64,000 nt of DNA. Origin: Maribacter spongiicola. GTDB taxonomy: Bacteria > Bacteroidota > Bacteroidia > Flavobacteriales > Flavobacteriaceae. The notes under the pieces are model-generated. The model saw only the letters and a list, made by a program, of their open reading frames with translations. It made no database searches and was not told the origin of the DNA. Position numbers and translations under genes: made by a program. Location of the stretch: NCBI RefSeq assembly GCF_004364165.1, contig NZ_SOAY01000010.1, forward strand, positions 1-64,000, in the 5' to 3' direction. Positions 37,519 through 43,506 of this stretch are shown piece after piece. The stretch's first letter is position 1. The number at the start of each line of letters is the position of its first letter.

Positions 37519-38094
37519 TTGAAAACCAAAAAAATTATTCTTTTTGCCTCCGGTTCTGGATCTAATGTTGAAAACATTGCCAATTATTTTAAACTCCGCA
37601 ATGATGTTACTATATGCTGTGTATTAACTAACAAAAGCGATGCCAAAGTCATCGAACGATGTAACAGACTTGAAATTAATGCGCTATTTTTTAATCGTCA
37701 AGCTTTCTCTAAAAGCGACTTTATTCTCAATATGTTACAGTCCCTAGAGCCAGACCTTATAGTCTTAGCCGGGTTTTTATGGAAAATACCAGAAGCAATC
37801 ACCAATGCTTTCCCCAATAAAATAATCAACATTCACCCCGCCCTTCTACCTAAATATGGCGGCAAAGGTATGTATGGCATGAACGTTCATAATGCAGTTA
37901 AGGAACAACAAGAAACCGAAACTGGCATTACCATACATTATGTAAACGCCCAATACGATGAAGGCGCAATCATTAAACAAGCAAAAGCACCTATCGCCAT
38001 CAACGATACAGCAGAAGATATTGCGTCCAAAGTTCATCAATTAGAATATGAATATTTTCCTATAGTTATTGACGAAATTTTATCTAAACAGTAA
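37519..38094 (+). CDS. purN: Phosphoribosylglycinamide formyltransferase
   Basis: A 191-aa GAR formyltransferase of de novo purine synthesis, using 10-formyltetrahydrofolate. The start of the fold reads KKIILFASGSGSNVENI, and the catalytic region NIHPALLPKYGGKGMYG with Asn/His plus a later Asp in YDEGAII are present. No ATG is available: TTG at 37519 gives the standard N-terminus, while a longer TTG start at 37489 is also in frame. Its stop overlaps the next ATG (TAATG), so it is co-translated with the RNase H gene. Confidence 0.9.
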   Translation: MKTKKIILFASGSGSNVENIANYFKLRNDVTICCVLTNKSDAKVIERCNRLEINALFFNRQAFSKSDFILNMLQSLEPDLIVLAGFLWKIPEAITNAFPNKIINIHPALLPKYGGKGMYGMNVHNAVKEQQETETGITIHYVNAQYDEGAIIKQAKAPIAINDTAEDIASKVHQLEYEYFPIVIDEILSKQ

Positions 38095-38729
38095 TGGCTA
38101 AAAAAGGAAAATTCTATGTTGTATGGAAAGGGAAAAAGCCAGGTATCTTTGATTCATGGGCAGCATGCAAAAAATCTATTGCAAACTATGCGGGTGCAGA
38201 ATACAAATCTTTTGAATCTTTTGACGTCGCCAAAAAAGCTTATAATGGTAATTATGCCGATTTTAAAGGAAAGAAAAAAACAGCACCTTCATTATCTAAA
38301 GAAGAGTTGGGACGAATAGGGCTACCTAATTATCATTCCATTTCTGTTGATGCTGCTTCTAGCGGAAATCCAGGAGTGATGGAATACCAAGGTGTCGATA
38401 CTAAAACGGGTAAAAAATTATTTCGCCAAGGCCCTTTTCCGCAAGGCACAAATAATATTGGGGAGTTTTTAGCGCTGGTTCATGGACTAGCATTTTTGAA
38501 GGATCGAAATAGCGACCGTATTATCTACACAGATTCTAGAACCGCCATGAGTTGGGTACGCAAAAAGAAATGCAACACCAAACTAACAGCATCTACAAAA
38601 AACAAAAATCTTTTTGAGCTTATCGATAGAGCCGAAGACTGGTTAAAGAAGAACAAATACAGTACTGTTATCGTAAAATGGGAAACAAAGGTTTGGGGAG
38701 AGATACCCGCTGATTTTGGAAGGAAATAA
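38094..38729 (+). CDS. Ribonuclease H with N-terminal viroplasmin/hybrid-binding domain
   Basis: A 211-aa RNase HI of the eukaryotic-like type. The N-terminal hybrid-binding (viroplasmin) domain, residues about 5-50, reads KFYVVWKGKKPGIFDSW. The RNase H domain carries catalytic Asp in SVDAASSGNPG, Glu in NIGEFLAL, Asp in IYTDSRTA and a final Asp in IPADFGRK. It cleaves RNA in RNA-DNA hybrids. It overlaps the purN stop by one base, indicating an operon. Confidence 0.92.
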   Translation: MAKKGKFYVVWKGKKPGIFDSWAACKKSIANYAGAEYKSFESFDVAKKAYNGNYADFKGKKKTAPSLSKEELGRIGLPNYHSISVDAASSGNPGVMEYQGVDTKTGKKLFRQGPFPQGTNNIGEFLALVHGLAFLKDRNSDRIIYTDSRTAMSWVRKKKCNTKLTASTKNKNLFELIDRAEDWLKKNKYSTVIVKWETKVWGEIPADFGRK

Positions 38730-38813
38730 TTAGCATTATATATGAACAATTCGCCTTTGATAACTATTAAAATTTGTATTTGATAAACCATTTTAATTAG
38801 CCCTTCAAAATCG

Positions 38814-38821
38814 TATATTTG
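38814..38821 (+). promoter_or_regulatory. PfkB-kinase gene promoter, -7 element
   Basis: TATATTTG followed by C matches TAnnTTTG exactly; a TTTT at 38791-38794 sits 19 bp upstream at the -33 position. The ATG of the kinase gene follows 22 bp later. Confidence 0.6.
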
Positions 38822-38843
38822 CAGCTTAAATTTTTACAATTTT

Positions 38844-39770
38844 ATGGGCAAGCTTTTAATAGTCGGTACTGTCGCTTTTGACGCCATTGAAACTCCTTTC
38901 GGTAAAACAGATAAAATTTTAGGCGGCGCAGCTACCTATATTGGCTTAGCAGCATCTCAATTCGATGTAGATTCAGCAATTATATCTATAGTTGGTGATG
39001 ATTTACCACAAGAATACCTAGACCTTTTAACTGACAGAGGTATTGACATTTCTGCCTTAGAAATTGTAAAAGGTGGTAAAACTTTCTTCTGGAGCGGTAA
39101 ATACCATAACGATTTAAATTCCAGGGATACCTTGGCTACTGAATTAAACACTTTAGAAGACTTCAACCCTGTAGTTCCTGAAGATTACAGTGATGCAGAT
39201 GTTGTAATGCTAGGCAATCTTCACCCAATGGTACAACTGAGTGTAATTAATCAGATGAAAAAACGACCAAAGTTAATCATATTGGACACCATGAATTTTT
39301 GGATGGACAATGCTCTGAAAGATTTAATGGAAGTAATTAACCATATAGATGTTTTAACTATCAACGACGAAGAAGCTAGACAATTAACTGGCGAATACTC
39401 TTTGGTTAAAGCAGCGCAAAAGATTTTTACCATGGGGCCTAAATACGTAGTCATAAAAAAAGGAGAACATGGTGCTTTGTTATTTAACGAAGACCAAATA
39501 TTCTTTGCTCCGGCGTTACCTTTAGAAGAGGTATTTGATCCAACTGGTGCTGGCGATACTTTTGCTGGTGGTTTTTCAGGCTACCTAGCAGCTAGCGATG
39601 ATAGTTCTTTTGAAAATATGAAAAAGGCTATTATTCACGGATCTAATTTGGCATCTTTTAGTGTTGAGAAATTCGGAGCTGAAAGAATGATTCATTTAGA
39701 ACGCAAAGAAATTAGAGAGAGACTGCATCAGTTTAAAAAGCTGACTCAGTTTGACATAGAATTACAATAA
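38844..39770 (+). CDS. PfkB family carbohydrate/nucleoside kinase
   Basis: A 308-aa ribokinase-like kinase. The N-terminal GGAATYIGLAAS region and the C-terminal signature FDPTGAGDTFAGGF (about residue 229, with catalytic Asp) are present. The length is typical. The family phosphorylates sugars, nucleosides or related alcohols; the substrate is not clear. It lies between a purine gene pair and a PurF-like gene, so a nucleoside or ribose-type substrate is plausible but only inferred. Confidence 0.9.
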   Translation: MGKLLIVGTVAFDAIETPFGKTDKILGGAATYIGLAASQFDVDSAIISIVGDDLPQEYLDLLTDRGIDISALEIVKGGKTFFWSGKYHNDLNSRDTLATELNTLEDFNPVVPEDYSDADVVMLGNLHPMVQLSVINQMKKRPKLIILDTMNFWMDNALKDLMEVINHIDVLTINDEEARQLTGEYSLVKAAQKIFTMGPKYVVIKKGEHGALLFNEDQIFFAPALPLEEVFDPTGAGDTFAGGFSGYLAASDDSSFENMKKAIIHGSNLASFSVEKFGAERMIHLERKEIRERLHQFKKLTQFDIELQ

Positions 39771-39778
39771 TCCCCTAG

Positions 39779-39801
39779 CCCCAAATATTTGGGGTTTTTT
39801 T
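39779..39801 (+). terminator. Rho-independent terminator after the PfkB-kinase gene
   Basis: CCCCAAATATTTGGGG (39779-39794) is a perfect 16-bp palindrome followed by seven T residues. It separates the kinase gene from the PurF-like gene, which begins 13 bp later. Confidence 0.85.
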
Positions 39802-39814
39802 AATACCAAAAACA

Positions 39815-41713
39815 ATGAGTGACGCAATTAAGCATGAGTGTGGTATTTCTGTAATACGGTTGTTAAAACCTTTAGAGTATTACAAGGAAAAGTATGGAAC
39901 AGCATTTTATGGTGTAAATAAAATGTACCTAATGATGGAAAAACAGCACAACCGTGGTCAAGATGGTGCAGGTTTTGCCAGTATTAAATTAGATGTAAAA
40001 GCAGGGGAACGCTACATGAGTCGTGTGCGCTCATGCCAACAACAACCTATACAAGACATATTTGCCCAAATAAACGATCGCATAAATTCTGAGCTTAAAG
40101 AGCATCCGGAATATGAAGATGATGTGGCCTTGCAAAAAAAGCACATACCTTATATAGGTGAATTACTTTTGGGGCATGTACGTTACGGTACTTTTGGAAA
40201 AAATAGCATTGAAAGTGTACACCCATTTTTAAGACAGAACAACTGGATGCACCGTAACCTTATTGTTGCCGGTAACTTCAACATGACCAACGTTCATGAA
40301 TTGTTCGATAATTTAATTCAGATAGGGCAACATCCAAAGGAAATGGCAGATACCGTAACCGTGATGGAGAAAATTGGTCACTTTCTTGATGATGCGGTCG
40401 CCAAACTATACAAGCAAATTAAAAAAGAAGGGTATACCAAACAAGAAGCATCACCACTTATTGCCGAACGTTTAAAAGTGTATAAAATTCTTAGAAGGGC
40501 CGCCAAAAATTTTGATGGTGGTTATGCTATGGCCGGCTTATTAGGTCATGGTGATGCATTTGTATTAAGGGATCCAAGCGGTATTAGACCTGCATACTAT
40601 TACAGAGATGATGAAGTTGTTGTGGTAGCATCAGAAAGACCTGCTATACAGACTGTATTCAACGTACCTTATGAAGAGGTAAAAGAATTGGATCCAGGTG
40701 CAGCGATCATTATTAAAAAGAACGGCACTAGTGACATTAAACAAATACTAGAACCTAAAGAGCGTAAAGCATGTTCTTTTGAACGTATCTATTTCTCTAG
40801 AGGTAGCGATAAAGAGATCTACCAAGAGCGTAAAGCTTTAGGTAAATTGGTTTTCCCACAAATATTAGAAGCTATTGATGAAGATATCAAGAATACGGTA
40901 TTCTCTTACATACCTAATACAGCAGAAACTTCTTTCTACGGTATGGTTAAGGAAGCTCAAAATTACTTGAACAAGAAAAAGGAAGAGCAAATACTGGCTT
41001 TAGGCACCGGTATTACAGGTGAACAATTACATGAGATACTAGATGTACGTCCAAGAATAGAGAAAGTTGCCATCAAAGATGCTAAGTTAAGAACCTTTAT
41101 TACTCAAGATAGTAGTAGAGATGATTTGGTAGCACATGTTTATGACATTTCTTATGGTTCTGTAAAAGAAGGTGATAACCTTGTTATAATAGATGATAGT
41201 ATTGTTCGCGGTACCACACTTAAAAAGAGCATTCTTAGAATACTTGACAGATTATCACCTAAGAAGATAATAGTAGTATCATCGGCTCCGCAAATTAGAT
41301 ATCCTGATTGTTATGGTATCGATATGGCGAAATTGGAAGATTTTATTGCTTTTAAAGCAGCTTTGGCATTACATGTAGACAATAACTCTATGCATATCGT
41401 AGATGAAATCTATAAAAAATGTTTAACTCAGGTAAAATCACGCGATAAAGATGTGATTAATTATGTCAAAGAATTTTATGCTCCTTTTACCGCAAAAGAG
41501 ATTTCAAAGAAAACCGGAGAGCTTTTAAGTCCTGATGGAATTAAAGCCGAAGTTTCTATTATTTACCAGACTATTGAGAGCTTACACGAAGCTTGTCCTA
41601 AAAACCTAGGCGATTGGTACTTTACAGGTAACTACCCAACCCCGGGCGGAAACAGAGTAGTAAATAGAGCATTTATAAACTTTTACGAAGGGAATAACGA
41701 ACGCGCTTATTAA
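39815..41713 (+). CDS. PurF-like class II glutamine amidotransferase/phosphoribosyltransferase (long form)
   Basis: A 632-aa protein with the architecture of amidophosphoribosyltransferase, about 130-150 residues longer than classical PurF. Residues 1-8 look like a short propeptide; Cys9 in HECGIS would be the N-terminal nucleophile. Glutaminase-domain markers HVRYGT, GNFN and RDPSGIRPAYYY are present. The PRPP-binding loop is IIDDSIVRGTT (about residue 462). Insertions occur in the glutaminase domain and a C-terminal extension of about 90 residues follows. It probably makes phosphoribosylamine for purine synthesis or a related reaction; whether a canonical PurF exists elsewhere cannot be told here. 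The start codon lies just after a terminator. Confidence 0.88.
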   Translation: MSDAIKHECGISVIRLLKPLEYYKEKYGTAFYGVNKMYLMMEKQHNRGQDGAGFASIKLDVKAGERYMSRVRSCQQQPIQDIFAQINDRINSELKEHPEYEDDVALQKKHIPYIGELLLGHVRYGTFGKNSIESVHPFLRQNNWMHRNLIVAGNFNMTNVHELFDNLIQIGQHPKEMADTVTVMEKIGHFLDDAVAKLYKQIKKEGYTKQEASPLIAERLKVYKILRRAAKNFDGGYAMAGLLGHGDAFVLRDPSGIRPAYYYRDDEVVVVASERPAIQTVFNVPYEEVKELDPGAAIIIKKNGTSDIKQILEPKERKACSFERIYFSRGSDKEIYQERKALGKLVFPQILEAIDEDIKNTVFSYIPNTAETSFYGMVKEAQNYLNKKKEEQILALGTGITGEQLHEILDVRPRIEKVAIKDAKLRTFITQDSSRDDLVAHVYDISYGSVKEGDNLVIIDDSIVRGTTLKKSILRILDRLSPKKIIVVSSAPQIRYPDCYGIDMAKLEDFIAFKAALALHVDNNSMHIVDEIYKKCLTQVKSRDKDVINYVKEFYAPFTAKEISKKTGELLSPDGIKAEVSIIYQTIESLHEACPKNLGDWYFTGNYPTPGGNRVVNRAFINFYEGNNERAY

Positions 41714-41721
41714 ATAATATT

Positions 41722-41776
41722 TCGATGAAATACATACTATTTGTGTATTTCATCGACGATAATGGTCTTTTATCGA
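41722..41776 (+). terminator. Paired hairpins after the PurF-like gene
   Basis: A perfect 13-bp stem, TCGATGAAATACA (41722-41734) with TGTATTTCATCGA (41744-41756), is directly followed by a second small stem CGATAA/TTATCG (41757-41775). There is no strong T run, so the first hairpin may be an RNA 3' end or stability element more than a classical terminator. It precedes the small-RNA array. Confidence 0.55.
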
Positions 41777-41805
41777 TTGAATAGTCGAATTGAATTAAGC
41801 AGCTT

Positions 41806-41813
41806 TACTTTTA
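41806..41813 (+). promoter_or_regulatory. -7 box of small-RNA copy 1
   Basis: TACTTTTA resembles TAnnTTTG and ends 5 bp before the conserved core of copy 1 at 41819. No -33 element is clear. Confidence 0.5.
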
Positions 41814-41818
41814 AAGCT

Positions 41819-41890
41819 ACCATAGCATAAGTAGGTTAAGTTCATGGTAAGATTTGGGGCAAAAAAGGTGGAGACTTCTCCACCTTTTTT
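41819..41890 (+). ncRNA. Tandem small RNA, copy 1
   Basis: About 72 nt. The 41-nt core (41819-41859) begins ACCATAGC and ends ATTTGGGG; ACCAT at the start can pair with ATGGT further on, closing a 20-nt loop. It is followed by a terminator: GGTGGAG (41867-41873), loop ACTT, CTCCACC (41878-41884), then six T. The core is identical to copies 2-4. No good reading frame: a frame opening at 41844 starts inside the core and crosses the terminator. First of five copies between the PurF-like gene and sod. Confidence 0.85.
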
Positions 41891-41978
41891 ATTTGCCATT
41901 TTTTTCTATCCACAAAGTTGTAATCCATTTCTTCACAAAGCTCTCTTTAACGTTATTACAAGACGTTTAGCCAATACC

Positions 41979-42010
41979 TTTTATATATATAAACAAGCCT
42001 ATTACATTTA
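41979..42010 (+). promoter_or_regulatory. Promoter of small-RNA copy 2
   Basis: TTTT at 41979-41982, 20-bp spacer, TACATTTA at 42003-42010. The box ends 4 nt before the core, as in copies 3-5. Confidence 0.6.
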
Positions 42011-42014
42011 CAGA

Positions 42015-42084
42015 ACCATAGCATAAGTAGGTTAAGTTCATGGTAAGATTTGGGGAAAAGGACGGAGCAATGCTCCGTCTTTTT
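42015..42084 (+). ncRNA. Tandem small RNA, copy 2
   Basis: About 70 nt. Core at 42015-42055, identical to copy 1 over 41 nt. Terminator stem GACGGAGC (42061-42068), loop AAT, GCTCCGTC (42072-42079), then T5. The stem sequence differs wholly from copy 1 while pairing is kept, showing selection for structure. The core starts 196 bp after that of copy 1. Confidence 0.88.
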
Positions 42085-42147
42085 AATTTACGGCCATTTC
42101 TAACTTCATCACCAGGCAAAATCTTCTTAAAATTTCAATTCTAGCAT

Positions 42148-42185
42148 TACAACTTAAGTTTGTGACGTACAACGAATAGCTTTTT
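42148..42185 (+). repeat. Upstream block of copy 3 (38 bp, shared with copy 4)
   Basis: 38 bp that match 42351-42388 at 37 of 38 positions and lie at the same distance (69 bp) from the core. It contains TACAAC twice, 20 bp apart, and ends in the T run at the -33 position. This could be an activator or repressor site shared by two copies. Confidence 0.75.
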
Positions 42186-42212
42186 ATACCACCCTTTATG
42201 CATATACATTTG
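42182..42212 (+). promoter_or_regulatory. Promoter of small-RNA copy 3
   Basis: TTTT at 42182-42185, 19-bp spacer, TACATTTG at 42205-42212: an exact TAnnTTTG box, the same octamer as in the ompA promoter at 47874. The box ends 4 nt before the core. Confidence 0.75.
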
Positions 42213-42216
42213 CAGA

Positions 42217-42285
42217 ACCATAGCATAAGTAGGTTAAGTTCATGGTAAGATTTGGGGAAAAGACGGAGCAATGCTTCGTCTTTTT
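42217..42285 (+). ncRNA. Tandem small RNA, copy 3
   Basis: About 69 nt. Core 42217-42257, identical to copies 1, 2 and 4. Terminator GACGGAGC (42262-42269), loop AAT, GCTTCGTC (42273-42280), T5; one C-to-T change relative to copy 2 converts a G-C pair to G-U, so pairing is retained. It has the best promoter match of the five. Confidence 0.9.
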
Positions 42286-42350
42286 ATTTTTGATCCATTT
42301 TATAACTTCACAAAAAACGAATATTTCTCCTCAATTTTTCATTTCGGTAG

Positions 42351-42388
42351 TACAACCTAAGTTTGTGACGTACAACGAATAGCTTTTT
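42351..42388 (+). repeat. Upstream block of copy 4 (38 bp, shared with copy 3)
   Basis: 37 of 38 positions identical to 42148-42185, with the same two TACAAC motifs spaced 20 bp and the same 69-bp distance to the core. DNA on its left is not alignable with the copy 3 upstream region, so the block itself seems conserved and not just recently duplicated. Confidence 0.75.
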
Positions 42389-42415
42389 GCAATACCCTCT
42401 AAGCCTATATATTTA
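42385..42415 (+). promoter_or_regulatory. Promoter of small-RNA copy 4
   Basis: TTTT/TTTG at 42385-42389 and TATATTTA at 42408-42415 with an 18-19 bp spacer. The box ends 4 nt before the core. Confidence 0.65.
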
Positions 42416-42419
42416 CAGA

Positions 42420-42488
42420 ACCATAGCATAAGTAGGTTAAGTTCATGGTAAGATTTGGGGAAAAGACGGAGCAATGCTCCGTCTTTTT
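42420..42488 (+). ncRNA. Tandem small RNA, copy 4
   Basis: About 69 nt. Core 42420-42460, identical to copies 1-3. Terminator GACGGAGC (42465-42472), loop AAT, GCTCCGTC (42476-42483), T5. The RNA is nearly identical to copies 2 and 3; the upstream 38-bp block is shared only with copy 3. Confidence 0.9.
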
Positions 42489-42591
42489 AATTTATACCAA
42501 TTGGGTTATAAAATAATCCGCCGCCCACAATGACCAATTCCTGTAAAACATCTTTAGTTAAATAAAAGATTAATTTTTTCTTAAAAATCCT

Positions 42592-42621
42592 TTTTTTATT
42601 TACTCAATACCAGTAATTTAG
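42592..42621 (+). promoter_or_regulatory. Promoter of small-RNA copy 5
   Basis: A T-rich -33 region at 42592-42597 and TAATTTAG at 42614-42621, a weaker match to TAnnTTTG, ending 4 nt before the core. Confidence 0.45.
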
Positions 42622-42625
42622 TCTC

Positions 42626-42696
42626 GCCATAGCATAAGTAGGTTAAGTTTATGGTAAGATTTGGGACGAAAAGGGTGGAGACTTCTCCGCCCTTTT
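42626..42696 (+). ncRNA. Tandem small RNA, copy 5 (divergent)
   Basis: About 71 nt. Core 42626-42666 differs from the others at three positions: first base G for A (GCCAT still pairs with ATGGT through G-U), one C-to-T before ATGGT, and a final A for G. Terminator GGGTGGAG (42673-42680), loop ACTT, CTCCGCCC (42685-42692), T4; it resembles copy 1 with an extra pair and a G-U pair. The core starts 206 bp after that of copy 4. Confidence 0.85.
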
Positions 42697-42706
42697 CTAT
42701 TTTAAA

Positions 42707-42744
42707 ACCAAAAAAACCACCCATGAATAATTCATAAGTGGTTT
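42707..42744 (-). terminator. Terminator of the superoxide dismutase gene
   Basis: On the minus strand AAACCAC/GTGGTTT and ATGAAT/ATTCAT form a two-segment stem (42714-42744) with a small internal loop, followed by a T run (the A run at 42710-42716 on the plus strand). It lies 35 bp after the sod stop. Confidence 0.75.
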
Positions 42745-42778
42745 CCTACAAGATAGTTAAGAATATTTCTACTCTTTC

Positions 42779-43387
42779 TTATTTGTTACTTGCATATCTT
42801 TTAGAAACTTCATCCCAGTTAATGATATTGAAAAACGCTTCAATATAATCTGGTCTCTTGTTTTGGTAATTCAGGTAATAGGCATGTTCCCAAACGTCTA
42901 AACCTAAAATTGGCTGACCTCCACATTCAACACCTGGCATTAATGGATTGTCTTGATTTGGTGTAGAACATACTTCTACTTTACCACCTTTATGAACACA
43001 TAACCATGCCCAACCAGATCCAAATCTTGTACCAGCTGCAGTTGTAAATTTATCTTTGAATGCATCAAAAGAACCAAAAGCGCTATCAATTGCAGCAGCT
43101 AATTCGCCACTTGGCTTTCCGCCTCCATTTGGTGATAAGATTGTCCAGAATAATGAGTGATTGTAAAATCCACCACCGTTATTCCTAACAGCACCATTAC
43201 TCATATCCAATCCTGTTAAAATATCTTCTATAGACTTCTCAGCAAGATCAGTACCTTCTATAGCAGCGTTCAACTTAGATGTATATCCTTGGTGATGTTT
43301 TGTATGATGTATTTCCATAGTCCTTGCATCGATATGAGGCTCAAGAGCATCATAGGCGTAAGGCAATTTTGGTAGTTCAAAAGCCAT
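42779..43387 (-). CDS. Superoxide dismutase, Fe/Mn type
   Basis: A 202-aa Fe/Mn superoxide dismutase. Metal ligands are His27 (MEIHHTKHH), His76 (FYNHSLFW), Asp163 and His167 ([18 protein letters not shown]). No signal peptide, so it is cytosolic. The [13 protein letters not shown] pattern is nearer the Mn type, but metal choice cannot be fixed by eye. It is monocistronic, facing the small-RNA array with its own terminator. A TAACTTTG box lies 36 bp upstream. Confidence 0.95.
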   Translation of the reverse strand: MAFELPKLPYAYDALEPHIDARTMEIHHTKHHQGYTSKLNAAIEGTDLAEKSIEDILTGLDMSNGAVRNNGGGFYNHSLFWTILSPNGGGKPSGELAAAIDSAFGSFDAFKDKFTTAAGTRFGSGWAWLCVHKGGKVEVCSTPNQDNPLMPGVECGGQPILGLDVWEHAYYLNYQNKRPDYIEAFFNIINWDEVSKRYASNK

Positions 43388-43423
43388 AATTTATGTGTTT
43401 TTAGATTAATATTAATTGTCTAC

Positions 43424-43431
43424 CAAAGTTA
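43424..43431 (-). promoter_or_regulatory. Candidate sod promoter, -7 element
   Basis: On the minus strand TAACTTTG matches TAnnTTTG exactly, 36 bp before the sod start codon. The -33 position shows no TTTG. Confidence 0.5.
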
Positions 43432-43461
43432 CGGGTTTTAACATTTATATTCATGTAATAA

Positions 43462-43494
43462 TTTGTTAAGAACTGTACAGGATTCCTTAATTTG
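43462..43494 (+). promoter_or_regulatory. Candidate promoter of the AddA-like gene
   Basis: TTTG at 43462-43465, 21-bp spacer, TTAATTTG at 43487-43494 followed by C: one mismatch from TAnnTTTG. It lies 12 bp before the GTG start, implying a very short leader. Confidence 0.45.
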
Positions 43495-43506
43495 CAGTAA
43501 AAATTA

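Noticed and set aside
41844-42026. A 60-codon open frame starting in small-RNA copy 1
   Set aside because: It begins at the ATGGT inside the conserved RNA core and runs through the terminator; the same frame is not kept in other copies.
41819-42697. The repeated units as a CRISPR array
   Set aside because: Units are about 70 nt with terminator hairpins, and the intervals (about 130 bp) are too long and partly homologous. There are no cas genes.
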